Both the position numbers and the translations under genes were made by a program. This document shows positions 15,134-25,498 of a stretch of 37,716 bases of DNA, in pieces. The notes beneath the pieces were generated by a model. It saw nothing but the letters and a program-made list of their open reading frames with translations, was not told the DNA's origin and did not search any database. Position 1 is the stretch's first letter. Each line of letters starts with the position of its first letter. The DNA is taken from positions 1-37,716 of the forward strand of contig VGZV01000027.1 in assembly GCA_016872385.1 (NCBI GenBank). Direction: 5' to 3'. This DNA comes from SAR202 cluster bacterium (GTDB lineage Bacteria > Chloroflexota > Dehalococcoidia > Lucifugimonadales > UBA3495).

Positions 15134-15397
15134 TTACGAGCCGCCCTGCCCCATTTTGTTCAGCCGCACGGCCAACCGCGACTTGGACCGGGAAGCAGTG
15201 TTCTTGTGCATGATGCCCTTTTTCACCGCACGGTCCAGGGTGCTGATGGCATGGCGCACCGCAGTGGCAGCGGCGGCAGAGTCGGTTTCTTCAACCGCCA
15301 CCCGGGCTGCGTTGACTGCGCCGCGGGTAGTGCGGCGCACTGAGCGGTTGCGTAGGTTGCGCCTCAGGGACTGGCGTTCGGCCTTCTGAGCAGGCAA
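15134..15397 (-). CDS. rpsT: 30S ribosomal protein bS20
   Basis: 87 residues. bS20 binds 16S rRNA early in 30S assembly. The N-terminus PAQKAERQSLRRNLRNRSVR and RAVKKGIMHKNTASRSKSRL are typical. The start is TTG 15397, because AGGAGG (15410-15405) sits seven bases upstream; an in-frame TTG at 15415 lies before that ribosome binding site. A rare TTG start fits the dosage control seen for S20 in E. coli (UUG there too). It is monocistronic, with a terminator downstream. Confidence 0.92.
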   Translation of the reverse strand: MPAQKAERQSLRRNLRNRSVRRTTRGAVNAARVAVEETDSAAAATAVRHAISTLDRAVKKGIMHKNTASRSKSRLAVRLNKMGQGGS

Positions 15398-15477
15398 GGG
15401 ATTTCCTCCTGGCAAATCGATGATTCAATTTCTTGTCACGGGCCATTATAAATCAACTGGGAAAGGAAATCATCCTT

Positions 15478-15507
15478 TTGAGCGCCGCCATGCTCCCATG
15501 ATATACT
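15478..15507 (+). promoter_or_regulatory. Promoter of the NUDIX gene, leaderless arrangement
   Basis: TTGAGC (15478-15483), an 18-bp spacer and TATACT (15502-15507). The predicted transcript start is near 15514, two bases from the preferred ATG at 15516. Confidence 0.55.
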
Positions 15508-15515
15508 CCGGCCCT

Positions 15516-15941
15516 ATGGAACAGCGGGCGGTAAGGCCCCTGGTGGGCGTAGGAGTAGTGTTCCTGCGGGAGGGCAAGGTTTTCTTGGCCCGCCGCCAGG
15601 GTTCCCACGGCGAGGCCACCTGGGCTTCTGCAGGGGGGCACCTGGAGCACGGCGAGTCCCTGGAGGAGTGCGCCCGGCGGGAAGCTTTGGAAGAGCTGGG
15701 CGTGGCCGTGGGACACCTGCGGTTTCTGTGCATCAGCAACATCATTGCTTACGGCAAGCACTACGTGGACGTGGAGTTCCTGGGAGACATTGGCGACCAG
15801 GAGCCGTCCCTGGCCGAGCCGGAAGCTTTTTCGGAGTCTGGCTGGTTCTCCCTGGACCACTTGCCTCAACCCCTTTTCCAGGCGGTGCGCTACGCCCTGG
15901 ACAGCCTGTTAGGCGGCCAGCACTACTTCCCCGGCACGTAA
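15516..15941 (+). CDS. NUDIX hydrolase, NUDT15/MutT-like
   Basis: 141 residues. NUDIX enzymes hydrolyse nucleoside diphosphates linked to another moiety. The NUDIX box is complete: GGHLEHGESLEECARREALE, then ELG. Overall spacing and GVGVVFLREGKVFLARRQGSHGE resemble NUDT15/NUDT18-type nucleotide pyrophosphatases, but substrate is not predictable. ATG 15516 is chosen for position relative to the promoter and because conservation begins there; no ribosome binding site is present, so leaderless translation is suggested. ATG 15498 is possible but would overlap the -10 box. Confidence 0.88.
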   Translation: MEQRAVRPLVGVGVVFLREGKVFLARRQGSHGEATWASAGGHLEHGESLEECARREALEELGVAVGHLRFLCISNIIAYGKHYVDVEFLGDIGDQEPSLAEPEAFSESGWFSLDHLPQPLFQAVRYALDSLLGGQHYFPGT

Positions 15942-15970
15942 CAGGGCCTGGTTAAATCCAGAGCGCCCAG

Positions 15971-15992
15971 GGCAGACACACAGGTCTGCCCC
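15971..15992 (+). terminator. Hairpin after the NUDIX gene
   Basis: GGGCAGAC and GTCTGCCC, a perfect 8-bp stem around ACACAG, followed by CTACTTTT. It could terminate the NUDIX transcript, although similar sequences also occur as dispersed repeats in related genomes. Confidence 0.5.
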
Positions 15993-16131
15993 TACTTTTC
16001 CAAGAGTGATACGGCCCAGGCACATGAGGCAAATGGGATGGCCTGCACTTATCCTGTTCCCAGCTCCCTCTCCCCCTTGCCAAAATTCCCCATAACACTG
16101 TCAGTTTTCCCAAGCAATCCAGATACAAATC

Positions 16132-18263
<2,132 letters not shown>

Positions 18264-18276
18264 CTCTTAGCTCGCC

Positions 18277-18305
18277 TTGCCCCTCCCCGCCAGCCATGCT
18301 AGACT
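18277..18305 (+). promoter_or_regulatory. Promoter of trpS
   Basis: TTGCCC (18277-18282), a 17-bp spacer and TAGACT (18300-18305) with the extended TGC. The transcript would carry a 170-nt leader made largely of palindromic repeats. Confidence 0.55.
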
Positions 18306-18353
18306 GCCCAGGATAAATCTACCCGCCGCCGAACATCTCTGGGGCCCCAGCCG

Positions 18354-18445
18354 CTCGTGGTGAGCCCTTCGACTTCGCTCAGGACAGGCTTGTCGAACCA
18401 CGGGCGGCAATAGGACTCGTCCTTCCACAGGCTCAGGACGAGGGG
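18354..18445. repeat. Compound palindromic repeats in the trpS leader
   Basis: CTCGTGGT (18354-18361) pairs with ACCACGGG (about 18396-18403) around an inner CCTTCGA...GACAGG section. A second unit at 18418-18444 has arms CTCGTCCT and AGGACGAG around TCCACAGGCTC. Both belong to the conserved-loop family seen elsewhere in the window. Confidence 0.7.
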
Positions 18446-18479
18446 AGCTTGACGACACCGGCGGCGCTGGGGCAGAAAC

Positions 18480-19508
18480 ATGGCGGCACAAGGCAGCACT
18501 TCCACATCCAAAGCCACGGGCGTAGTCTTTTCCGGCATGCGCCCCACCGGGCGGCTGCACCTGGGCAACTACCTGGGAGCGCTGGAGAACTGGGTCCACC
18601 TGCAAGACAGCTACCGCTGCATCTACTGCGTGGTGGATATCCACGCCCTGACCACCATTGAAAATCCCCAGGACGTGGCGGAAATCAAGCCCAACATCCA
18701 TGAGATGGTGCTGGACTGGCTGGCCGCCGGGGTGGACCCCCAGCGCAGCATTATCTTTGTGCAGTCCCAGGTGCCGGAGGTGATGACTCTGCACACCCTG
18801 CTGAGCATGGTCACGCCCCTGGGCTGGCTGCTGCGGGTGCCCACCTTCAAAGATAAAGTCCGCCAGATGGATGAGACTGAGGAAACGGTGAACTACGGGC
18901 TGGTGGGCTACCCGGTGCTCCAGACCGCCGACATCATCCTCTACAAGGCGGACACCGTGCCGGTAGGCCAGGACCAGCTCCCCCACCTGGAGCTGGCGCG
19001 GGAGATTGTGCGCCGCTTTAACTTCCGCTTTGGCGAGACCTTCCCAGAGCCACAGGCCAAGCTCACCGAAGCGCCGCTGATTGTGGGGCTAGACGGCCAG
19101 CAGAAGATGAGCAAGTCCATGGATAACCACGTGGAGCTGGCGGCCTCAGCCCAGGAGACTACCAAGCGGGTACTGACGGCTTTCACCGACCCGCAGCGCC
19201 TGCGCCGGGACCAGCCAGGGCGGCCGGAAGTTTGCAACGTGTATTCCCTGCATCAGCTTTTCAGCCCGGCCAGTGAGGTCGGCACGGTTCACCAGGAGTG
19301 CACCACCGCCAAACGGGGCTGCGTGGACTGCAAACGCCACCTGGCCGCCAGCATCAACAACTACCTGGCGCCCCTGCGGGAGCGGCGGGAGCAGTTCCGC
19401 CAGAACCCGGACTACGTGCGGGACATCCTGGCCGACGGCGCGGCCAAGGCCCGGGCCATTGCCCAGCAGACCATTGGCGAAGTTTACCAACGCATGGGGT
19501 TGGCGTAG
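18480..19508 (+). CDS. trpS: Tryptophan-tRNA ligase
   Basis: 342 residues, class I aminoacyl-tRNA synthetase. The HIGH-like motif is GRLHLGNYLGALENW (about 25-39), and the KMSKS loop is complete (QKMSKSMDNH, around residue 205). GYPVLQTADIILYKADTVPVGQDQ, which shapes the Trp pocket, is intact. The ATG at 18480 has only a weak GGGGCAG upstream. A heptamer repeat array starts on the stop codon, and an inositol-phosphatase family gene follows 71 bp later. No T-box or Trp leader peptide was seen. Confidence 0.95.
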   Translation: MAAQGSTSTSKATGVVFSGMRPTGRLHLGNYLGALENWVHLQDSYRCIYCVVDIHALTTIENPQDVAEIKPNIHEMVLDWLAAGVDPQRSIIFVQSQVPEVMTLHTLLSMVTPLGWLLRVPTFKDKVRQMDETEETVNYGLVGYPVLQTADIILYKADTVPVGQDQLPHLELAREIVRRFNFRFGETFPEPQAKLTEAPLIVGLDGQQKMSKSMDNHVELAASAQETTKRVLTAFTDPQRLRRDQPGRPEVCNVYSLHQLFSPASEVGTVHQECTTAKRGCVDCKRHLAASINNYLAPLRERREQFRQNPDYVRDILADGAAKARAIAQQTIGEVYQRMGLA

Positions 19509-19542
19509 GCCATCAGCAGTTAGCTATCAGCGGTCAGCCATC
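19508..19542. repeat. Heptamer array (five units) after trpS
   Basis: Units GGCCATC, AGCAGTT, AGCTATC, AGCGGTC and AGCCATC in perfect 7-base phase, beginning on the last base of the trpS stop. Same family as the arrays at 1948, 23725, 23790 and 24843. Confidence 0.8.
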
Positions 19543-19579
19543 AGATTGGGCTGGTGGCCATTGCCGACAAGAGCGAGTC

Positions 19580-20410
19580 ATGAACCAGCGATTTTCACCC
19601 CCATCACTGCCCCCATCCCGCAGCGGCCGCACCGTCCTGCAAGTGGCAGAGGAGGCCGCCCGCATCGGCGGAAGAATCATTCGCGAACGGTTCTTGACCG
19701 CCAAGGAGATTAGCTTCAAGGGCCGGGCCAACATTGTCACCGACGTGGACGTGGCATCCGAGCGGGAGATTCTGGGGCTGCTGCAGGCCGAATACCCGGA
19801 GTTTGGCATCCTATCGGAAGAATCGGCCCCCATCGAGACCGGCTCTCCCTACGCCTGGGTCATTGACCCCCTGGACGGCACCCGCAACTACGCCAGCGGC
19901 ATCCCCCACTTTTGCGTGGTGGTGGCCCTGGCTCAGGGCGAGGAAATCGTGGCGGGAATCACCTATGATCCCATGCGGGAGGAGTTGTTCACCGCCCAGG
20001 CAGGCCAGGGAGCCTTTCTCAACGGCAACGCCCTCCAGGTATCCCGGCAGCAGGAGATGGGCCAGTGCCTGCTGGGGTTTGACCTGGGGTACGTGGACGA
20101 GAAGGCCGGGCTGGCCATAGACATGGTGCGGTCATTATGGCCGGGGTTCCAGAGCATGAGGCTGATGGGTTCTTCCGCTCTGGGGCTGGCCTACGCCGCC
20201 GCCGGGCGGGTGGACATCTACTTTCACCACGCCCTGGCCCCCTGGGACGTGGCCTCGGGGCTGCTGCTGGTGCGGGAGGCAGGCGGCGAGGTAGTGGACC
20301 GGCAGGGCCGCCGCTCAGTGCTGCACACCCCCAGCGTCATTGCCGCCAGCCCCCACCTGATTGCGCGGTTTCTGGCGGCCACGGAGGGGACGGAGTGGCG
20401 GAGGGGATAG
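19580..20410 (+). CDS. suhB: Inositol monophosphatase family phosphatase
   Basis: 276 residues. Members are Mg-dependent, Li-sensitive phosphatases that act on inositol phosphates, PAP, or sugar phosphates. Motifs: SEESAP near 79-84 for the metal-binding Glu, WVIDPLDGTRNYASGIPHF (93-111) with D96 and D99, and the second signature APWDVASGLLLVREAGG near the C-terminus. The first ~16 residues are Pro/Ser rich and non-conserved. ATG 19580 has a poor ribosome binding site (GAGCGAG); a longer frame upstream reads through trpS and the heptamer array and is not credible. Function within the family is unresolved. Confidence 0.88.
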   Translation: MNQRFSPPSLPPSRSGRTVLQVAEEAARIGGRIIRERFLTAKEISFKGRANIVTDVDVASEREILGLLQAEYPEFGILSEESAPIETGSPYAWVIDPLDGTRNYASGIPHFCVVVALAQGEEIVAGITYDPMREELFTAQAGQGAFLNGNALQVSRQQEMGQCLLGFDLGYVDEKAGLAIDMVRSLWPGFQSMRLMGSSALGLAYAAAGRVDIYFHHALAPWDVASGLLLVREAGGEVVDRQGRRSVLHTPSVIAASPHLIARFLAATEGTEWRRG

Positions 20411-20526
20411 GTGGTTAACACATTTTCGATAACCACAGAGAGCGCAGAGCACGCCGAGAAGGTAAGGTTTTCCTGAACGCCATTCGGGATCTTCGCACAA
20501 TCAGCAGCGAAACAATCCAACAGGCT

Positions 20527-21027
20527 CTAACCCACCCCCACCGGCGGCCCCCACACCTTCACGCCTTCCTTTCCCGCCACATTAGCTAGCAGCGCGGCAA
20601 TGGTCACTCCCAGGGTAGGGTGCGGCAGCTCCGGCGCTAGCTCAGCCAGGGGTGCCAGCACAAAGGCGCGCTCCGCTAGACGCGGGTGGGGGATTTGCAG
20701 GTCGGGACTGATTTCCTGCACCACCTGGTCGCCGTAGAGCAGGATGTCCACGTCCACCAGCCGCGGCCCGTAGCGAAAGGTCGGCTGGCGGCCCACTTCC
20801 CGCTCCACCTGCTGCCCCAGGGCCAGTAGTTCAACGGGAGTCAGGGTAGTCTCCGCCTCCAGCACGCAGTTAAGAAAGTCGGGTTGGTCAGTGTAACCCC
20901 AGGGGGCGGTCTCGTAGAGGGATGAGGCTCGCACCAGGTGCATGTGGCAGCCCAGGAGCCGGATGGCCCGGCGCAGGTTCTCCTCTCGCTGGCCCAGGTT
21001 GGAACCCAGGCCCAGGTAAACCCTCAC
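20527..21027 (-). CDS. folK: 2-amino-4-hydroxy-6-hydroxymethyldihydropteridine pyrophosphokinase
   Basis: 166 residues. FolK transfers pyrophosphate from ATP to the pterin, just before the FolP step of folate synthesis. VYLGLGSNLGQREENL at the start, ETAPWGYTDQPDFLN, and RYGPRLVDVDILLYGD are the family signature. GTG 21027 is chosen because it stands right before the conserved strand and 21 bp after the folP stop; an ATG at 21105 would overlap folP by 58 bp. It is the second gene of a folP-folK unit. folB and folE are not here. Confidence 0.92.
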   Translation of the reverse strand: MRVYLGLGSNLGQREENLRRAIRLLGCHMHLVRASSLYETAPWGYTDQPDFLNCVLEAETTLTPVELLALGQQVEREVGRQPTFRYGPRLVDVDILLYGDQVVQEISPDLQIPHPRLAERAFVLAPLAELAPELPHPTLGVTIAALLANVAGKEGVKVWGPPVGVG

Positions 21028-21047
21028 GGGCTGGCCGCGGGCGGGCG

Positions 21048-21899
21048 TCACCGGCCCCAGGAGGCGGGCCGCCAGCCCCGCAGAATGGCGTCGCTCATGC
21101 GGCATACCCGCACCATCTGCCGCACGTCGTGGACGCGGACCATATCCGCGCCCCCGGCAATGGCCAGGGCCACGGTGGCGGCAGTGCCCTCCACTCGCTG
21201 GTCCACAGGCAAATCCAGCACTAGGCCAATGGTGGACTTGCGGGAGGCGCCCACCAGCAGAGGGTAGCCCAGGGCCTTGAACTCCGGCAGCCGCCGCAGC
21301 ACCTCCAGGTTGTGCTCCGGGGTCTTGCCAAAGCCGATGCCGGGGTCAAGGATGATGTTCTCCTGAGCCACCCCAGCGCGGCGGGCCTGGGCCACGCTGT
21401 GGTTGAGGCTGGCAAAGATATCCGGCAGCAAATCCTGGTATTGGCGGGTAGGCTGGTTGTGCATCAATATCAGGGGCGCGCCGGCCTCCGCGGCCACCTG
21501 GGCCAGGGCCGGGTCGGCTTTCAGGCCCCACACGTCGTTGATGATGCAGGCTCCGGCTTGCAGCGCCCGGCGGGCCACCTCGGCCTTGTAGGTGTCCACG
21601 CTGATGGGCAGGCGAACTTGGGCGGCGATGGCCTCAAGGGCGGGAAGCAGCCGCCGCAACTCTTCCTGGGCATCCACCGGAGCGGAACCGGGGCGGGTGG
21701 ACTCGGCGCCCACGTCCAGGAGGTCCGCTCCCTCGGCCTCAAATCGCCGGGCCTGCGCCACCATGGCCGGGATATCCGCACCCAGGCCGTCGCCGGAGAA
21801 GGAGTCCGGGGTGACGTTGATGATGCCCATGACATAAGTGCGGCGGCCCCAGGCCAGTTTTTCGCCGTTGGCGACGGTGAGGTCGGTGAGGGTGGGCAT
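21048..21899 (-). CDS. folP: Dihydropteroate synthase
   Basis: 283 residues. FolP condenses the pterin pyrophosphate with p-aminobenzoate; it is the sulfonamide target. The TIM-barrel motifs appear in order: MGIINVTPDSFSGDG (24-38), DVGAESTRPGS, PISVDTYKAEVA, INDVWG, LMHNQP, DPGIGFGKTPEHNL, GASRKSTIG and RVHDVRQM. The length is normal and no residue looks abnormal. It is the first gene of the folP-folK pair, with an extended -10 (TGG-TAGAAT, 21968-21960) about 60 bp upstream on the minus strand. Confidence 0.95.
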   Translation of the reverse strand: MPTLTDLTVANGEKLAWGRRTYVMGIINVTPDSFSGDGLGADIPAMVAQARRFEAEGADLLDVGAESTRPGSAPVDAQEELRRLLPALEAIAAQVRLPISVDTYKAEVARRALQAGACIINDVWGLKADPALAQVAAEAGAPLILMHNQPTRQYQDLLPDIFASLNHSVAQARRAGVAQENIILDPGIGFGKTPEHNLEVLRRLPEFKALGYPLLVGASRKSTIGLVLDLPVDQRVEGTAATVALAIAGGADMVRVHDVRQMVRVCRMSDAILRGWRPASWGR

Positions 21900-21959
21900 G
21901 GATAGACGGTTCTGCTTTGCTTGCTCTCGTATTTGCCACGCGACTTGGGATTGAGAATA

Positions 21960-21968
21960 ATTCTACCA
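21960..21968 (-). promoter_or_regulatory. Extended -10 promoter of folP-folK
   Basis: On the minus strand TGG-TAGAAT, five of six matches to TATAAT plus the extended element. The -35 is poor. It lies about 60 bp before the folP ATG. Confidence 0.5.
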
Positions 21969-22108
21969 CGCTGACTACTTCGCCTTGCATAGCCCATACC
22001 CGTCTGCTAGCATGGGGCTGGCTTGAGTTGGTGACCCCCACCCCCGCCCTCCCCCTAGTTTAGGGGGAGGGGCACATTTTCCTTCTCCCTGTTAGGGGGA
22101 AGGCCAGG

Positions 22109-23725
22109 ATGGGGCTAATCAGCCCGCAAATCCTCACTTTGGAAACGAACGTGACCACTCCCTCGGAAAAACCCCTCATGGACCAGAAGCTGGAGACCCT
22201 GGGCCAGATGCGCCAGCAATCGCAGCAAGGCGGCGGCGCAGCGCGCATCCAGCAGCAGCGCCTGCGGGGCAAGCTCACCGCCCGGGAACGGCTGGCCCGT
22301 CTCATGGACCCCGGCAGCTTTCAGGAGCTGGACGCCTTTGTGACCCACCGCACCAGCGACTTTGGCCTGGCTGGCCGCAAGTTTCTGGGCGATGCGGTGG
22401 TCACTGGCTGGGGCCGCGTGGACGGGCGGCAGGTGTTTGCCTACTCTCAAGACTTCACCGTGCTGGGGGGGTCGCTGTCGGAAGTGGTGGGGCAGAAGAT
22501 TTGCAAGGTGATGGACCTGGCCGGCAAGACCGGCTGCCCCCTGGTGGGCATCAACGACTCCGGCGGCGCCCGCATCCAGGAAGGGGCGCTGAGCCTGGCC
22601 GCCTACGGCGACATCTTCCTGCGCAACACCCTCTACTCCGGCGTGGTGCCCCAAATTTCGGTCATCCTGGGGCCGTCAGCGGGCGGCGCAGTCTATTCCC
22701 CAGCCATCACCGACTTCATCTTCATGGCCCAAGGCACCGGCCAGATGTATATCACCGGCCCCGATGTGGTGAAGGCAGTCACCGGCGCGGAGGTCAGCCA
22801 CGAAGACCTGGGCGGCGCGGCGGCCCACGCCACCCGCAGCGGGGTGGCCCACTTTGTTTATGCCAGCGAGGACGATTGCCTGGCTGGAGTGCGGCACATG
22901 CTGGGATTCCTGCCCGCCAACAACCTGGAGGACCCGCCCCTGGCTCCAGCCAGCGACCCGGACAGCCGCGCCGACCCGGAACTGCGGCACATTGTTCCTC
23001 ATGCGCCCAACCGGCCCTACGACATGCGCCATATCATCCGCCGCATTGTGGATGGCGGCGAGTTCCTGGAAGTCCACCAGAGCTTTGCGCCCAACGTGGT
23101 GGTAGGATTGGCCCGGCTGGCGGGCCGCCCGGTGGGCCTGGTGGGCAACCAGCCCGACCACCTGGCCGGCGTGCTGGATATTGACGCCTCGGTGAAGGCG
23201 GCGCGCTTTGTGCGCTTCTGCGACTGCTTCAACATCCCCCTGGTGACGCTGGTGGACGTACCGGGGTTCATGCCGGGAGTGGACCAGGAGTACGGCGGCA
23301 TTATCCGCCACGGGGCCAAGCTGATTTACGCCTACGCCGAGGCCACGGTGCCCAAGGTGGCGGTGATTACCCGCAAGGCCTACGGCGGGGCCTACATTGT
23401 GATGAGCAGCAAACACCTGCGGGCGGACATTAACCTGGCCTGGCCTTCGGCGGAGATTGCAGTCATGGGGCCGGAAGGCGCTGTGAACATCATTTACCGG
23501 GAGGAAATCAGCAAGGCCGGGGCGGATGCCGACGCCGTGCGGCGGAGACTCATCCAGGAATACCAGGAGAAGTTCACCAGCCCCTACATTGCCGCCAGCC
23601 GGGGATTCCTGGACGACGTGATTGACCCGGCTGAGACGCGGCCGCGGCTGATTCAGGCCCTGGCCATGCTCCAAGACAAGCGGGACAGCCTGCCCGCCAA
23701 GAAGCACGGAAATATACCGCTGTGA
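22109..23725 (+). CDS. Acyl-CoA carboxylase carboxyltransferase subunit (propionyl/methylmalonyl-CoA type)
   Basis: 538 residues. This subunit moves carboxyl from biotin to an acyl-CoA (propionyl-CoA carboxylase beta) or the reverse (methylmalonyl-CoA decarboxylase alpha). Both crotonase-like halves are complete: INDSGGARIQEG and GPSAGGAVYSPAI in the first; DVPGFMPGVDQEYGGIIRHG and TRKAYGGAYIVMSSKHL in the second. The C-terminus KKHGNIPL is typical of the PccB/MmdA group. No biotin carboxylase or BCCP gene is near, so partners are elsewhere. The start is uncertain: ATG 22109 (AGG in front, inside a palindromic repeat), GTG 22151, or ATG 22178, which opens the conserved region. A heptamer array begins on the stop codon. 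Confidence 0.9.
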   Translation: MGLISPQILTLETNVTTPSEKPLMDQKLETLGQMRQQSQQGGGAARIQQQRLRGKLTARERLARLMDPGSFQELDAFVTHRTSDFGLAGRKFLGDAVVTGWGRVDGRQVFAYSQDFTVLGGSLSEVVGQKICKVMDLAGKTGCPLVGINDSGGARIQEGALSLAAYGDIFLRNTLYSGVVPQISVILGPSAGGAVYSPAITDFIFMAQGTGQMYITGPDVVKAVTGAEVSHEDLGGAAAHATRSGVAHFVYASEDDCLAGVRHMLGFLPANNLEDPPLAPASDPDSRADPELRHIVPHAPNRPYDMRHIIRRIVDGGEFLEVHQSFAPNVVVGLARLAGRPVGLVGNQPDHLAGVLDIDASVKAARFVRFCDCFNIPLVTLVDVPGFMPGVDQEYGGIIRHGAKLIYAYAEATVPKVAVITRKAYGGAYIVMSSKHLRADINLAWPSAEIAVMGPEGAVNIIYREEISKAGADADAVRRRLIQEYQEKFTSPYIAASRGFLDDVIDPAETRPRLIQALAMLQDKRDSLPAKKHGNIPL

Positions 23726-23824
23726 GCTATCAGCCTTCAGCTATCAGCCATCAGACCACCCCGCCTCACCAAAGGGAAGGGTGGGGGCTGAAAGCTGACG
23801 GCTGATTACTGATAGCTGACAGCT
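23725..23824. repeat. Two facing heptamer arrays forming a long hairpin
   Basis: Four heptamers (AGCTATC, AGCCTTC, AGCTATC, AGCCATC) run from 23725, the last base of the carboxylase stop, to 23752. Five in the opposite orientation (GAAAGCT, GACGGCT, GATTACT, GATAGCT, GACAGCT) run from 23790 to 23824. The ~30-base arms match at about three quarters of positions, and CCACCCC/GGGTGGGG extends the pairing into the loop. The next gene's ribosome binding site follows directly. Confidence 0.8.
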
Positions 23825-23836
23825 TGAGGAGCCGCT

Positions 23837-24844
23837 ATGCACTTCGGCATTTTTGACCAGTTGCCCTGCGCCGAAAGCCAATCTCCCGCCCAGCGTTACC
23901 ACGACCTGGTATCCCAGGCCACGCTGGCCGACAAACTGGGCTTTCAGACCGTGTGGCTGGCGGAGCTGCACTTCAACCCCCGCTTCTCCGTCATGCCTTC
24001 GCCCCTGCTGGCGGCCTCGGCCATTGCCCAGGCCACCCAGCGCATCCGCGTGGGCACCGCGGTGAACCTGGTGCCTCTGCACCACCCCATCCGCCTGGCC
24101 GAAGAAGTAGCCACCCTGGACCTGCTCTCCGGAGGGAGGGCGGTGTTCGGCATTGGCCGCGGCTCCAACCCCAGCCACTACGAAGGCTATGGCATACCCA
24201 TGTCCGAGGGCCGGGACCGCTTCCAGGAAGCCCTGGACTTTGTGCTGCAAGCCTGGGCCACCGACTCTCTGGACTTCCAGGGCCGCTACTACCAGGCTCA
24301 TGGCTTACAGGTGACGCCCAAGCCCTGCCAGCAGCCCCACCCGCCGGTGTACGTGGCGGCCAACAGCGCCGACACCTTCCCCCTGGTGGGCGACTTGGGC
24401 CACAGCATCCTGACCACGCCGCTAATCATCGGCAACAAGGGGGTGCAGGATGGGCTGTCTATCTACCGCCAGCACCTGGCTGAGGGAGGCCATGACCCCG
24501 CCGCCGTGAACGTGGTGGTAACTTTGCCCTGCTACGTAGCCAGTGACCGCAAAAAAGCCCGGGCCGGTCTGGAACCCACCATTAACAACTACCTGGAGAC
24601 CCTGCGGCTCACCAGCCGGGGCCGGGGCGCTGACCGGGCCATGCAGCTTAACTACGATGAAATTTACAGTGACCTGTCCATTATTGGCGACCCGTCGGAG
24701 TGCGTGGAGCGGCTGCACCAGCTTCGGGAGCGGTTTGGCTGCCAGGAGTTTATGGGCTGGTTCAACATCGGCGGGATGCTGCCCAATGCGGAGGTAGCCC
24801 GCTCCCTGCGCCTCTTTGCCGAGAAAGTGATGCCGCAGTTTTAG
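23837..24844 (+). CDS. LLM-class flavin-dependent oxidoreductase (luciferase-like)
   Basis: 335 residues. Luciferase-like monooxygenases use FMNH2 or F420 to oxidise a wide range of substrates. The TIM-barrel fold is recognisable from MHFGIFDQLPCAES, GFQTVWLAELHFNP, LGTAV-like RIRVGTAVNLVPLHHPIRLAEEVATLDLLSGGRAVFGIGRG and the later PSECVERLHQL. The substrate is unknown. The ATG has GAGGAG eight bases upstream. It is placed between an acyl-CoA carboxylase subunit and a VOC protein, but the repeat arrays on both sides argue against tight cotranscription. Many copies of this family occur in Chloroflexota. Confidence 0.88.
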   Translation: MHFGIFDQLPCAESQSPAQRYHDLVSQATLADKLGFQTVWLAELHFNPRFSVMPSPLLAASAIAQATQRIRVGTAVNLVPLHHPIRLAEEVATLDLLSGGRAVFGIGRGSNPSHYEGYGIPMSEGRDRFQEALDFVLQAWATDSLDFQGRYYQAHGLQVTPKPCQQPHPPVYVAANSADTFPLVGDLGHSILTTPLIIGNKGVQDGLSIYRQHLAEGGHDPAAVNVVVTLPCYVASDRKKARAGLEPTINNYLETLRLTSRGRGADRAMQLNYDEIYSDLSIIGDPSECVERLHQLRERFGCQEFMGWFNIGGMLPNAEVARSLRLFAEKVMPQF

Positions 24845-24870
24845 CTATCAAAAGTCAGCCATCAGCTTTC
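24843..24870. repeat. Heptamer array (four units) after the LLM gene
   Basis: AGCTATC, AAAAGTC, AGCCATC and AGCTTTC, in phase and starting on the AG of the TAG stop codon. Confidence 0.75.
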
Positions 24871-24930
24871 AGCAACCCACGCCTCCGAACTCCGACTATA
24901 GCCATGCATCAAGTCCCAGGAGGAGCAGCT

Positions 24931-25332
24931 GTGGCCACTCAAATCTTCGTCAACCTGCCGGTCAAGGACCTCCAGAAGACAACCCTGTTCTTCACCAGGC
25001 TGGGCTTCAAGTTTAACGCGAAGTTCAGCGACCCGGCGGGCGCCTGCATGATTGTGGGCGATAATATCTACGTTATGCTCCTGACCCACGAGAAGTTCCA
25101 GACCTTTACCCCCAAGCCCATCAGCGACGCCACCAAAAGCACCGAGGTGCTGGTGTGCCTGACGTGCGAGAGCCGGGAAGGGGTGGACGAGATGGTGCGA
25201 AAGGCGGTGGCCGCCGGGGGAACTACCTACAGCGACCCGCAGGACCACGGTTTCTTGTATGGCCACGGGTTTCAGGATTTGGACGGTCATATTTGGGAAG
25301 TTATCTGGGTGAACCCCAGCGCAGTCAATTAG
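24931..25332 (+). CDS. VOC-superfamily protein (glyoxalase/extradiol dioxygenase-like)
   Basis: 133 residues, paired beta-alpha-beta-beta-beta modules as in vicinal oxygen chelate proteins. The start is MATQIFVNLPVKDLQKTTLF, then FFTRLGFKFNAKF, and the second module ends DLDGHIWEVIWVNPSA with a likely metal Glu. The subfamily is close to uncharacterised bleomycin-resistance-like proteins; metal ligands are incomplete, so catalysis is uncertain. GTG 24931 is the start, because AGGAGG stands seven bases before it and the usual N-terminus follows; the upstream frame runs through the heptamer array. Confidence 0.85.
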   Translation: MATQIFVNLPVKDLQKTTLFFTRLGFKFNAKFSDPAGACMIVGDNIYVMLLTHEKFQTFTPKPISDATKSTEVLVCLTCESREGVDEMVRKAVAAGGTTYSDPQDHGFLYGHGFQDLDGHIWEVIWVNPSAVN

Positions 25333-25343
25333 TCCTGAATCTG

Positions 25344-25477
25344 GGTAGTGTATCAATTAGGTCTTCGTCATTCCGGCTTGCGTCGGAATCCAGGAATCAT
25401 GGCAACTTGGCGCTTTTCTGGGCGCCGGCCTTCGCCGGTGCGACGAGTAGAATTCTCACACAAACTGATACGCTACC
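25344..25477. mobile_element. MITE-like element A (134 bp) with terminal inverted repeats
   Basis: GGTAGTGTATCAATT (25344-25358) matches the reverse complement of AACTGATACGCTACC (25463-25477) at 13 of 15 positions. The left 50 bases are closely similar to the element at 32000-32134, which has almost the same length. Internal TCGTC/GACGA and CGCCGGC...GCCGG palindromes are present. No coding capacity. It lies between the VOC gene and rarA. Confidence 0.7.
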
Positions 25478-25498
25478 TAAACCTGCAATGGTAAGTTT

